Assembly (NCBI GenBank): GCA_005408345.1
Contig: SEMN01000180.1
Coordinates: 682,001 to 746,000, forward strand
From: Macquaria australasica
Taxonomy: Eukaryota > Chordata > Actinopteri > Centrarchiformes > Percichthyidae
Length of the DNA: 64,000 nt
Reading direction: 5' to 3'
In this document: piece after piece, positions 34,101 to 46,400 of the stretch
Layout: each line of letters starts with the position of its first letter
How positions within the stretch are numbered: position 1 is the first letter of the stretch
Notes under the pieces: model-generated
Seen by the model: only the letters and a program-made list of their open reading frames with translations
Databases searched by the model: none
What the model was told of the DNA's origin: nothing
Translations under genes and position numbers: made by a program

Positions 34101-37100
34101 TTTCACTTTTCCTAAGGGGATGATTTTGTCATAAATTTTTACTGACTTCTTAAAAATAGATTCTAAAACTATTGTAATAAGAAGAAAAACGTCTTCTTTT
34201 TTTTTTACCTTGTGGGAACATCAAAAACCAGAATTGTGACTTTGACAACACGCCTTCCGTCACTGCCTGCCACAGTCCCCAGTGAGCATTACCAAACACA
34301 CAGAGCCCTGTTGCTGCAGCACAACCTTGAAATTCCCATCCAAGGACAGAAGTGCACTGCAGCAGGTAGCTAGCAGTGGGATGCACCGAGGTAAAAGCAG
34401 TGCAGGGCGTGTCCCTGAATTTATCAATCATTTTGGTAACTCAAACACTCATCAATGCACTGCTGAGACCCCCTAAAGTATTGTAAAGTAACTCCTGGTA
34501 TGCATGGTTTGAGTGAGAGTGGATCAGGTGGAGCGGGAGGTAGGAGGAGGCTTGTGTGGTAATAATAATGACGGGAGGGTGCAGCAGGTCTGCCTGCTGC
34601 TGACTGAACTGCAGAGAGAGTGACATGGTGAAGAGAGATAAAGTGAGGAAGAGGAGAGGGAAAGAACTGTAAAGTGGATGGAAAAGATGTGGGGGAAGCA
34701 ACTTGGAAAGCAAGTATTGAATACCAATTTAAAACATCACCTGGGTCTCAAAACCATAAGGAGAAAGTGAAATGAAATTAAATAAAAAATCTTGACTGGA
34801 AAGGAGGTAATGAGACAGGCAGACAGTTTGGTACCAGATGGCTGTTATGGTAATGTGCAGGCTTTTAGTCCTTGAAATGTTAAGGTCCCACCTTCTGCTC
34901 TCTGAGCCATTTTAAATTCCCAGCCTCTTCTGTCTCGTGTTGTCTTAGGACGAGAACCCAGTTTTGCTGCTCTGCCTGTTACAATGCCCTCAAGTTAGCA
35001 GCATTATAGTGCCGTCCTAAAGCTGCACTTCCCTGAATCCTGCCACCATCAGATTGCTGTGAGTTGTCTAATAAATTCTACTTGGCTGCTCATGGGTCCA
35101 TGACCCCACTGTCACATTTGAAAAACCGTTGACCTTTTGTAGCCTATTTTTATATCGTTGATTTTAGTTGGTTGCATGAATGTGTGTTTTTTTTTCTATT
35201 GGGGTAAAAAAAAATATTAGATAATAAAACCCATTGAGTCTAATGCTTTATGAAGTGAGCAGGAAGACTCCTGGGGATTTATTGCTTTTATCTTTGCCTT
35301 TTATTGTGCTCATAGTCTTTGTTTTTGAGACACCACCTGCTCAGCTAGTCCGATTGTAACAGTAGCCACAGTCAGTCAGTCTGACTGAAGCTCTGTGTAC
35401 AGCTCATTGGAACAGAAAAAAGGGCTTCACATATGTATATACAGTATAAACTGTGCTCTTGACAGCTGTAGTAGCAGAAAGGTTATATGCATTGTTGTGT
35501 GACCCCCACTCTTTGTTTTGTAACCTTAGCATGGAAAGGCACGATGTCATCCATAAACCTTCAATCTCTTTGGCACTTGGTTTTATTTACACTGGAGGTA
35601 AATCTTTGTGTGAACTAAAACAATTCTTCATGACTTTATTGCTCTTTTAACAGTGAGATGGTCTTTCTGCACTGCACATTGTTGGAAAAAAATAGTCTAT
35701 GGTTGCCTACTGATAATGAATGGGAGACTGTAATAATACATTAAAATACAAGGGGTGGGAAGAGGGAAAGCACTGCAGGTGCTGGGTGCGCTGACTGCAG
35801 GGTGACTCCCATCTGTCAACCTGGCCCTGCCCCCTGCCCTTATCCATCCAACTACAGCTGTCTGGTCACACCCCCACGGGCCTACAGAATAGAAACCTCT
35901 CTTTCCTAAAAGGGTTGGCTGCTGAATTATGTTCAAGTCACTTCACCACACAGATTACCCTCAGCTCCCATCCATCCTCCGCTCATGATCACAGAAATTG
36001 TTTTCATTCCTATCCATGCCGTGGCTCTCCAAAAGCATTTTCAGCTGCTAAATTACCGAGCACTTGGAAAGAGATCATCTTACTGCTAAAATGCTTTGAA
36101 GACACAAGGCCAAAATGTGTATTTTTCAAATGGTAGCATTATTGATTCTTTGGCGTTTGCCTAATCAGCTTTTGTGAAAAAAAATATATTGGTGGGTTTG
36201 TGTCACTGGATCCACTTGATCTTTTGAGAACAATATTTCTAGGTATAAATAATGGGCATTAAAGCAGATTTCAGTACAGAAATGTATCATTAGCCTGTAT
36301 CCTGTAGCTCTTCATCTCCACTCATATATTCTCACCATGAGTATGCTTATAAATGAGCAAACGCAGTAGAGTCTGGTTTGAAGTGGCCTTCAGTGGTGTG
36401 CAGTGGCTGCAGCATTTCTCTACTGAGCAGACTGATCACGTTAGCTACTTCTATTTATTTAGTCTACACACGCTAATTAACTTAGCACCTAAACCACTTA
36501 TTCTGTCGGATTCAACCTGCACACTTTTCTCTGTCAAATAATCGTATTGATCTTTTGTATGCCTGTGTTAACCTTCCACGTTGCACATGCTATTTGATTA
36601 CAAATTATCATATAGTAAGATGCTTTTCTGAAATGCTTTTGGTGGGGAAAAAGTCAGTGGAATTTGATTCTGCCTGTCTTAAATGTTTCAAACTGTACAA
36701 TCTACTCCAAATTTGCTGCACTGACACCCTCAAATTATGGGTGTGATTGCTGATATGCATCCTCCAGCGCTGTTTGCTCAGGAGCCATCTGCAGGTGCTC
36801 GAGGTAGGCTGGCAGACGTTGGTGTAATCTGGGACATGAGGCTGTTGCCAAGGCCCACCCAACAGCGCTTTGGAGTGCAGAGCCTTGCTTATGGTTTTGA
36901 GCAGGTGCCAGGCAGGCCCAGGAACACGCACACAAACAAACACCCAAGCTCCATGAGAGGCACTGGGCCTGAGGTTTTGTCACCAACCATTGAGGTTTTT
37001 GTTTGCTTCCATTTTAAAAAAACAAGAACGGCTTCAGTGCTGCATTGCTGTTGTTTTATCATATCTTATGAAAGCCTTCAAGCTCAGAAATTTGTCAAAG

Positions 37101-40100
37101 TCTTGACGTGAATGCACACAGTCCTCCTCATGTGGTGCATCGAAATGAATCCCAAATCAACAATTGCTGTCGCGACTGAATTGTGTGAGAAAGTCGGCTA
37201 GTAATAAAACGGAAACTGAAACTTGTCTTTATTTGCTTATTGTTTCAGTACACCAACCAGATCCTCAACACTTTGGAGACAGGTGTCTTGACTTTTTGGT
37301 ATTTTCAATCTACTTTTCATGTTCTTTCCATCATGGTGACGTCCTATCTGCTAACAACAGACTTAAGTTGTGTTGGATTTTAAGATAGGAGCATATCTAT
37401 GTGGTTGGGGTACTACTGATTATTGGTCACTGGTTATTTATAGGCTTTTGACAGTGGATTTTCTTCTGTGTTGGTTGGTTGTTCATGTCGGACAAATCCA
37501 AGCCTGCCAATAAATTCCCACTTGTACCGCGTCTAATTACCACTTGGAGGATGATGTCAGCAGCTCGTATTTACAGTAAATCTGATATGACGGGGACACA
37601 CGTCCGTCCATCCCCATCCCCCCACCCGCTCCATCTCTCCTCCCCCTGCCTCCCTTGTTTCCTCCCCCTGCTCCATCTTTTCCTCCATCCCATCTTCTCC
37701 ATCTCCTCTATTTTATCCTCAAACCTTCTTGTATTTTCTTTCTTACCCTGCTTCCCCTTTTCTCCCCCTCCCCCACTCTTTCCTCCCCTCCTAACCCACC
37801 CTGTTATAACCTCCTCCTCCCCCCTATGTTCACCTCCTTCCTCTCCTCCCTCAGTGTCCCAGCAGACCTCTGTGTTGGAGAATGTTGACGTAATGTGGTG
37901 CTGACTGGATGGTCGACCAGCTCCTGCCCTGAGATAATGGATCTCATTTGATCCTCTCTTTCTCTGCATAGACCGCACACACGCACACACGCGCACACAC
38001 GCACACACACGGGAATAGACAGACTCTGAAGTGTCTCGCTGCTGGTGCCTGCATCCATCCCACCAGCCCTCTTTCCTCCCGTCTCTTCTTTCTCTCTCTC
38101 CCTCCCTCATCTTCTCATCCTCCCTTTTTCCTCTGCAGTGTTGGCCCTGCCCAGTGGGGAGACTGTCTGCTCTCCCTCTCTCTCTCTACACTTATTCCTC
38201 ACCCCCCTTTTTCCTATCTCACTATCTGCTGTGTTTGCGGTGCTCTCGTCTATTTCTGGCTCTTGCTTTTCTTGTTTCCTCACTCTTTCTGTCTCTCTCC
38301 CGGGATCCGTCTCGATCTCCCACTTGTTGGGCTGGCTGCTGTCTCCTCTGTGCCTTGTTCACGGCTCATCTTCATTTTCTCCCCGTCACACCCCGTCTAC
38401 CTCTCCTTGCACCCTCCTCCCCTTCGCCATCTTCTCCATTCGTTTCCTCGACTTTTTCCATCTATTTCTTCATCTCCGTGATTGACTCTCGAGTATTCTT
38501 CATCCCATCCTTCATCTCTTACTCCCTGTCTTCATCTTATATTCTCTGTGTCTTTATCTCCCTTTTCCCCTGTCTTTTCATATTCTTCTGCTTGGTTACG
38601 CATAGTGCCTTCCTCCCTTTTCTGTCTTTATTTTTTTTCTTGCTTTTTCGTTTTATCTCTGAAACTACACACTAAGGAGAATGCTCTATAATAGATATTG
38701 TACTATTGGGCTTCATGTCACTCCCTTGTGGTCTCCGTGGGTAAAAGGCCCTGTACCTGCTTTCTTTTTAATAGAGCTGTGTGCACCCTTCCTGTGTGTC
38801 CCAATCAATAGCCTTCAGTCAGACAGCTTTACTGTCCTGCAGCGGCGAGGAGACGGTATCAGGGTGTGAGGATTGATTGATGATTCGGTTGTTTATCGCC
38901 ATATCAACCAAGGATGCAAGGACTTGTCATTTATATGGTTTTTATTTAGTTTTTTGCCTCATCTCATTTAAGGGATGCAGCACTCCTACTGTATATGTCA
39001 TCATATTTTGGGTAAAAATTGCATGTAAATGTAGCAAGTAAAGACTTACTTCATTTTTTTTTAATCATTTATCCTCATCAAAGTAGTCATTAAGATCTCC
39101 ATCCTTGCCAAATCATTGTCTAGTGTGATGACCTCACGCAGCATCAGGCTCGCCAATAAGGAAGTTGTGACGGAGCAGTTCTCCTGACCAATGGGAGAGC
39201 AGGAGGTGGGTGCTCTAACATGCCCAACCAGTGCACACAAACTCGAGAGGTTTGTGAATGAGTTGCACAGTATTTCAGACATTTTGTTTTGAATGTGTGG
39301 AGCATAGTGAGCATACAGATGGACAGCAGAGAAGGATTATTCAGCAGCAGTGGTTAGAGAAACTTCTATTGAAGTTTTGATAGTTAACTTTTTAAAGCCA
39401 CCTTTCAAGTCTGCAGGGGATGAGTGCTTGATACTCAAGATAGATGTTGGGTGGAGTAAGTAATCTCCTGTCCCTATCAGGTGGGCTTAAAACAGGCTCT
39501 GGAGAGTTGGATGGTGCTTGTTTTAAGGTGCGCTCACTCAGATCTGATTTCGCTTGGTGAAATTTACTTTGGTGGTGTGGCAGAAAGCAAGCGAGACAGG
39601 AAGTAGCGTGGGGAGGATTGTTAGCATAAACAGCAGGAGCTAGCAGAGTTGCAAATTATACATTTTCTTATCAATCACTTTACTGTCATTACCTCTGTCA
39701 CTGTCCAAGCAGTGTTCCTCCTTCTCTGCTGCTTGTATTATTTTGCCATGTAGTCATAAAAGGATATAAACAATCAGTATTTCTCTCAAACTGACTGGAC
39801 ATTTGAGAGTCCCGTGATTTTTTGACAGAGTTCACCAAAACCAAATAGGCGGGGCAATTCACAGCCGGAAGCAAATACATCTCACCCTGCTCCTTGTAAT
39901 TATGAATGGGAAGCGAAATCCAGTGTGACCGCACCTTTAAAAGCCCTACACACCCTTAGTACACCCACACAGGTGTTTTCACTTATTTTGCCTGATTAGA
40001 CCTTTTGTGCTCGTACAGACTGTGCTTGTTTCGACATCCTTCTCACTCTCCTGATCTCTCACAATTTGTGATCACTCATCAGTAGTAACGGGTGCCCATA

Positions 40101-43100
40101 CTGTATTTCTCTCTACACATGCCTCCCGGAACTCTACATATATCTTATAAGTGAAATTCCACCCACATATACTGTTAAAACATTGATCTGTGATAGTGAA
40201 GGCGCAGTCATCATGCAGTCATCATACAGTCCTACATCCTGCACCTCAGCCTTCAGCCTCAGGCAAATCATGGTTCTGCTACATCATTTAGAGTTTTGGG
40301 GAATTTAAAATAAATTTACTTTTGAGAGTTTGATGAAAATATTACCCCAAAATATTTTTTTTAAGCTCCATGCAGAATCCGCAAGGCTCAACAAAGTTAA
40401 GGGTGTGGATCCAGAAGGCATCTCCTAATAAGAGTCGGTCCATCTCCTCTTGGGGAACGGTACGTTTATTTTAAATTCCCCAAAACTCTAATTGTGTAGC
40501 AGAACCATGATTTGCCTGAGGCTGAAGGCTGAGGTGCAGGATGTAGCGCTGTATGATGGCTGCACCCTCATTATCACAGATCGATGTTTTAACAGTATCT
40601 GTGGGTGGAATTTCACTTATAAGATATATGTAGAGTTCAGGGAGGCATGTGTAGAGAGAAATACAGTATGTGCACCTGTTACTACTGAAACCACTTGTGT
40701 TTATTTGACTTCCTCTTGTGTTTTGTGGATCAGATGGCCTGTTAGTATAGAGATGAAGCTGACGAGAACGCCTGCTTTAGAAAACTGTCAGAGTGGAGAA
40801 CAGGCGTGGCCCCGAGCTGCAGTCCTCTGCAGTGTCTCTTTCTCCCCCTCTTCCTCCTCCTTGTACATCACCTGAATAGTGACTTGTGTTAATTAGGCCG
40901 GGAAGTCAAAGTAAATACTGTCCTCCATCGATTCCAGTAATCAATCTGGCTCGTTCTACCTTCATCAGCCTGGTTGGAGAGGCAGCCAAGGTTGGCTTCT
41001 ATCTCAGAGCCAGGTGCTGCACACACACATATCCATTCGTGCACATGAACGTCTTTTTCTTTTGTTGTCTGACTACTCTGTGTCCACGACCACCTTCCCT
41101 CCTCTCTTCTCATCATCTCCCCACACGAGCCATAGCAACAGTCGGCTGCTTTGTTTTCTGATCATTTTGCAGTGCGTGTTTGCATTAATGGTTTCATCTC
41201 AGGGAAATACCCCCCTATAATGAAACAAACTGTGATAGAAGGTGAAAAATATAGCTCTTTTTTCCCAGCTTCTTATCACTATGATCTGTGAGATAGCACT
41301 ATCCTCCCTCCTCTCTCTTTTGTCTCTTCCTGGAGAGTAATCACTCCCACTGCAGGGACATGCTGCTCTGTAGCAGAATTTAGGAACAGTATAGGAACAC
41401 AGGAGTGTAAATGACATGATACAGTTGCAAGGTATCGAACATTAAAATTAGAAATACTTATTAGGAGTGTTGCCAAACAGCCTTTTCTTAGCAGCTGCTA
41501 ATTGGAGCAGTCAACCAGCTGCTGGTCATATAGGAGCAAAGGTCCTGTTGTGGTTTTCAGTAGTCTGGTGCAGATGTGACCTAAGGTGTTGCTGCATCTG
41601 CTCTCTCTTACAGTGGGGTAAATGGTATTTATTTAAACAGTGCTTTTGAACTGGTGAGGAAATCAGTTACTACAGTAGCGCACTGCAGCATGATGCACTG
41701 AAAGAATATTAATGAAGTAGAGCTGTGTATGTGCATCTGTCCAAAAAAAAAAAAGAGATGTTTTGTACTTCTGAGCTTCTCTCAGCTAAAAGGTTTAGAT
41801 GAGGAGGGAGACAGGAGTGTGTGTATACTCTAACTCCCCAGCAGCAGAGACATGAGGAGCAGACAGGCTGCTGTTTAATAGATAACAAGGGAACATGGCG
41901 ACCCATCGATCGTATCCCCTCCACACACACTCACACTCACTCAATGGCTCTTCCTCTCCCAGAATTCAGTGGTGTAGGGTTACAGCGAGACAAATCGGAA
42001 GCACTGCCAAGGACCCAGGAGTGTGTGTGTGTGTGCTCTCAGGTGCTTGTACTTCTGTCCTCAGGATGATGTCTGGACATCATAAAAATAATATGAACAT
42101 ATTGACAGGTTTCATTTTTGGATTTAATATGACTTAAAGGGGAATTCTGGACTCGGAGACGAGCATATTTATGGAAAAATGTAAGTTAATTTCAAAAGCT
42201 TTAGGAGGCTCGTGCCGATTGCCCTAATATAGGTTATTGTTATCGATGCATACGTTGTTTTATGTTTATTTTATTTAAGAAGGGACAATGCACATTAATT
42301 AGCATGAGCACTTAGGTCCATCATGTAAATGTACCAGCTCTAGCCAGCTTTAGCCATACAGGCCAGTTTTCATCTGCAGTCCCTGGCCAGTTGATGGCAT
42401 ATAAAAAAACATTAAAATAGCACATAAGCACAGTTTTATGGGCGCCATGTTTCCCGAATCTCTACAATGGAGATATGCGAGTTCAAAATTTGTCTGACTC
42501 ATATAGTCATAATTATTATGAGAATAAGACCAAGGTTGAAAAGTAAAAGTATTTTCCTTTAAGTCGAGTAGAATTTGATATTTTGGTTGATATTTGAAAA
42601 CAAATAGTGGAAAATGAATTGATTGTGCTCACAAGTATAGTAAGAATATTCTTTTTATGTACTCAAGAGTGAGCTCATACATGGATGTGACAGCACAGTA
42701 ATTTATTATAACAACCCCCCTTAACATGCAGCAGGCCTCCGTGTTTTTAATTTCTTCACTCTCTTTACACCTAATTACACTCTCCTCCTCTGCTTCCATC
42801 TGTCTCTGCCCAAACTCAGAGGCTCTGGCTGGCGGTTCACTGCCACTTCGCTGTGTACTTTCTGCCAGCAGAGCAGCTTGTGCTGGAGCTTGTAGAGTAG
42901 AAGCCGGGCCTCCCGCAGGTAGCTTTTTATAAGCAATTTCATGTACGTTTTTTAACTATTGTTCACTTTCTGCCACACAGACCTGTGGTGGCTTCAAATT
43001 GGCATTTGACATCTTTCAAATGAGATGATGTGGTACAGTCAGTGACTTAAAGTGAATTCCACAGTTTTCTGTTTAACAGTTTCTGTAGATGAAGTTTCAG

Positions 43101-43436
43101 TTTCTGCAGGTGGTGGTGTTTTTGTCTGTTCGACTGTGGAGGGTACTGTTGCTTATGCTAGTTTATTTTTTATGTCTCACAAACCAATGCCATTAAACAC
43201 ATTTCTCTCTGTGAGGCACAAGGTTTGAATAACAGTAACGTGTGTTGTATTGGTTGCCAATAGAGTATAAAAAAACATAGACATACTTTAAACAGTAAAT
43301 GGTAAACTGATTATTTCTCAATGATTTATTATAGTTGCACATCTTCAGTGTAACTCTGAGCCACAAAAGTAACTTTCACTTCTTTAGAAATTACAAACAG
43401 ACAAAAGGTAAATAAAGGTCAGTGCCAATATTCATC

Positions 43437-43467
<31 letters not shown>

Positions 43468-46400
43468 TGTATATATATATATATATATATATAAAGCAAT
43501 TGCATCATACATGAATAGAGCATTACAACAACATTCATATAACCCCTAGACTATTAAAAAAACAAAGAATTAAAGTTGGCTAACATGTTAGATTCTGTTC
43601 CTCAGTTAGATGATCCTCAATTCATTATATTTTATTATCCCTTTTAATTTCTCTTAATGAAATTCTTCATGGACCTATCAAATACCCTACAGCGAAACAC
43701 AGAACAAGAACATTAAGCACATTACTTTACATTACAGTCATGTTTAATGACTTCAGTGTAACTCTGAGCCACAAAAGTAAGTTATTAATATTATTTGTGA
43801 ATTTATTAATCCCCGTCCATCTGAAAAAAGCAGGGTCGTCTAGGGAAAAAAGTTCAATCTAACTTTTGCTGTGACGCAATGTGATGTCATTCAGCAAGGC
43901 GCTAATTAAATATTTGCAAGTACACAATCTAGGTAGATGGCTTCATCACTGATTTTTGATGTTTACCTGGGGATTGATGTGACAGGATAAACTGATAATT
44001 TCCCAGAGTTGTAAGATCCCGTCTCATACAGAAGTTATATACCACTCCTCAGTGTTTGGCTACCTGATTAGCCTTCAAAATCATGGATGTATCACTCAAA
44101 CTGGCCTTCCTGGATCATATTTAATCATCTCACTGGCGCCTGAAGCAGCATGGCCCCACCAACACCAAGGCACCAAGGGCTGTTTTCGGTCTGAATGCCT
44201 GCTAACAGGCACAATGACGCAGCAAATCTTTGCCCACAGGAACACGGTATCCCTCTGGGAGCTGAGCTTGTGCCAAGTTCAAGTTTAGCCCAGCAGCTCC
44301 TGTTTTCTGCCCTCTGCCTCCCCGGGCTTGTAGTTCTTGATCGATGCTGTTTTGGCTTCATCCGTCCATCAAACTGTCGGTTCTGTAAGTTGTAAACCAT
44401 ATCGTTTCACAGATCCTATTTTTATGTCAGTGTGTTGATTAATAATTGATAATGAAAATATGTTTGCTGACTCAGTGCTCATCACACTGCTGGATTCTCA
44501 CACTAGAGGCTCATGCTGGCCAGCTCGGTGAAATGTGTCTCTCTATTTGGATGCTCTGCTGACTGTGCATGTTGCAGTCTGTGAGCGGGGACACGACAAG
44601 GGTGTGACAAATCCATATCAGTAAAGTTGTCATGGTCTAAGTGTAAATGTGATTTATGTGTAGTTCTCCTCTGGGGTTCATCACGGGGTCCTCGAAGAGT
44701 TCTTCTCTGCAGTGAGAGGTATCGTAAGAGAATGATGATCCCGGCAGCAGTTGGTGTAAGATGAGGTCACCCGGCTGTGTTAGCCACCATTTTCTAAACT
44801 TGTTTGCTCTTTCTTTTACAGCTGAAACTTGAAGATCGATCTATTGTCATCAGAGACATCGTGCGACGAAACAATTCTAATGTAAGTGGAGTCCTCGGTA
44901 TGCATCTTGTTCTTTGTCTGTGACTCTCCTTTTCACTTCACCTCTCTCGTTCTGTCTTGTTATTTCTAGATTTTTTTCAATCAAGTCTCTCTCTTATTGT
45001 CAGTCATGTCACTGCTCTTTCATTTGCTGCATGAGACATGACTGGAATAATACTGCAGGTCGACACTTACAGAAGACTAAGAGGAGACTTGGTGTGAAAG
45101 CAGTGCAACAACTCCCAAATACAAATACAGCATTAAACTTTGATTAGTCTTGTTCACATACTGTCAAACCAGGTGATGCTTGTGGACCTTGGAAAGTTAA
45201 AAAGCTTGCAGGCAGTACAAGTGTTCCCGTGTTTCTGAACAGGATACTGGAGCAGTGACAATAGTTGATATGTTTTGCTGAACTTGTATTTGTTGCATTA
45301 CAGGACAACCAGTGTGGTATTGTGACCAACATAGACATCGAGTGTGCAGTGAAACTAGTGGGAACAAACTGTGTTCTGTATCCAGTTAACAGCAAAGACC
45401 TGCAGCACATCTGGGTAAGAGAGTGACATTTTACTGAAGGGCCTTAATACTCATACGCAGGGTCTTCAAAGACATTTTCCGGAAAAGAACTATGTCATTT
45501 GGGACTAATTATATTCCTACTACTACATGAAAAGTGATATTTGCACACCTGTATGTTATACAGGTGCTGAGTGATGAGTCAAAGTAACAAAAAACACTTA
45601 AATATAATAGAGATACGTTTCAGTACAGCAACAAATGCCTGATGAAGGTCTCTGCACTGAAATTCAGTTATCATTTTCTCTGATAATTAATTTATTATAT
45701 AGTTCTTTCCAGCACGTTTCCCAGGAAATAATTACAGATCTGTAAAATAAAGCTGATGCACAACCTATACTTATAATTACTCGCATATAGCAATAATAAA
45801 TGTTTTCAAATGTTATTAAAAATGTCTGTGGAGTTTCTTTATAGTCTGTGATTAAGATCATAAAAATACAGCTTGTCATTGCATAGCCTGTTGTTTATTA
45901 TAGGCAGGGAATGTGTTTTATTGCATTGTTAAGATAATTAAATGTTTGAGTAATCGTAAATGATAACCACCAAATGATCAATCTCATGGTGTATTACTGA
46001 ATGGCTTGAGAAACTAATTTAGCACTCACATCGGTACCAGATGATTCACTTCAGTTGTTGTTGCTAATAGGGTTGGTCTAGAGAAATGGTAGTGGCAATG
46101 AGAAACCTCTGCAACTTTCAGAAAAACTGATAGTTGTCCTGTTGTCGTTGTTTTCTTTCCAGTCTTTTATGTACGGCGACTACATCGCCTACGACTTCTG
46201 GCTGGGGAAGGTGTACGATCTGACTAATCACATCATCCTCAAGCTCTCCAATGGAGCCAGGTAGACTGTGTGTGTGTGATTATACAGCATGTACTGTGAC
46301 CATGTTGGAGTGTCTGCATGCTGCCACACATTAATTCGTGCCAGATCCAGTGAATTTCAACTGGTCGCCTCTGTCTCTTTGCCTCCCTGCAGGTGCTCCA

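Larger units (their letters stand above)
28917..44821 (+). other. ube2o intron 1 (15.9 kb)
   Basis: A long first intron after a CpG-island exon, with no nested gene I can support. Listed separately within it are MITE-like copies, a dispersed repeat pair member, TG/AT microsatellites, a perfect hairpin, a pyrimidine-rich block, a long inverted repeat and a 30-bp direct repeat pair. The first 150 bp still belong to the CpG island; a short GCTGGT run lies at about 29157-29179. Confidence 0.8.

Noticed and set aside
36737..37111. A 124-codon open frame in ube2o intron 1
   Set aside because: No recognisable domain, no splice partners, and an equally open antisense frame; composition typical of intron.
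37571..38675. Several long open frames on both strands
   Set aside because: They follow the pyrimidine-rich composition (Ser/Leu/Pro/Phe-rich or Arg/Glu/Gly-rich translations) and lack any domain pattern.
40492..40875. Open plus-strand frame of 127 codons in ube2o intron 1
   Set aside because: It coincides with the right arm of the inverted repeat, matches no protein I know, and has no splice or start context. Treated as repeat-derived.
45546..45566. 9-bp hairpin CACCTGTAT/ATACAGGTG in a ube2o intron
   Set aside because: Short enough to occur by chance in a 64 kb window; no further signal around it.
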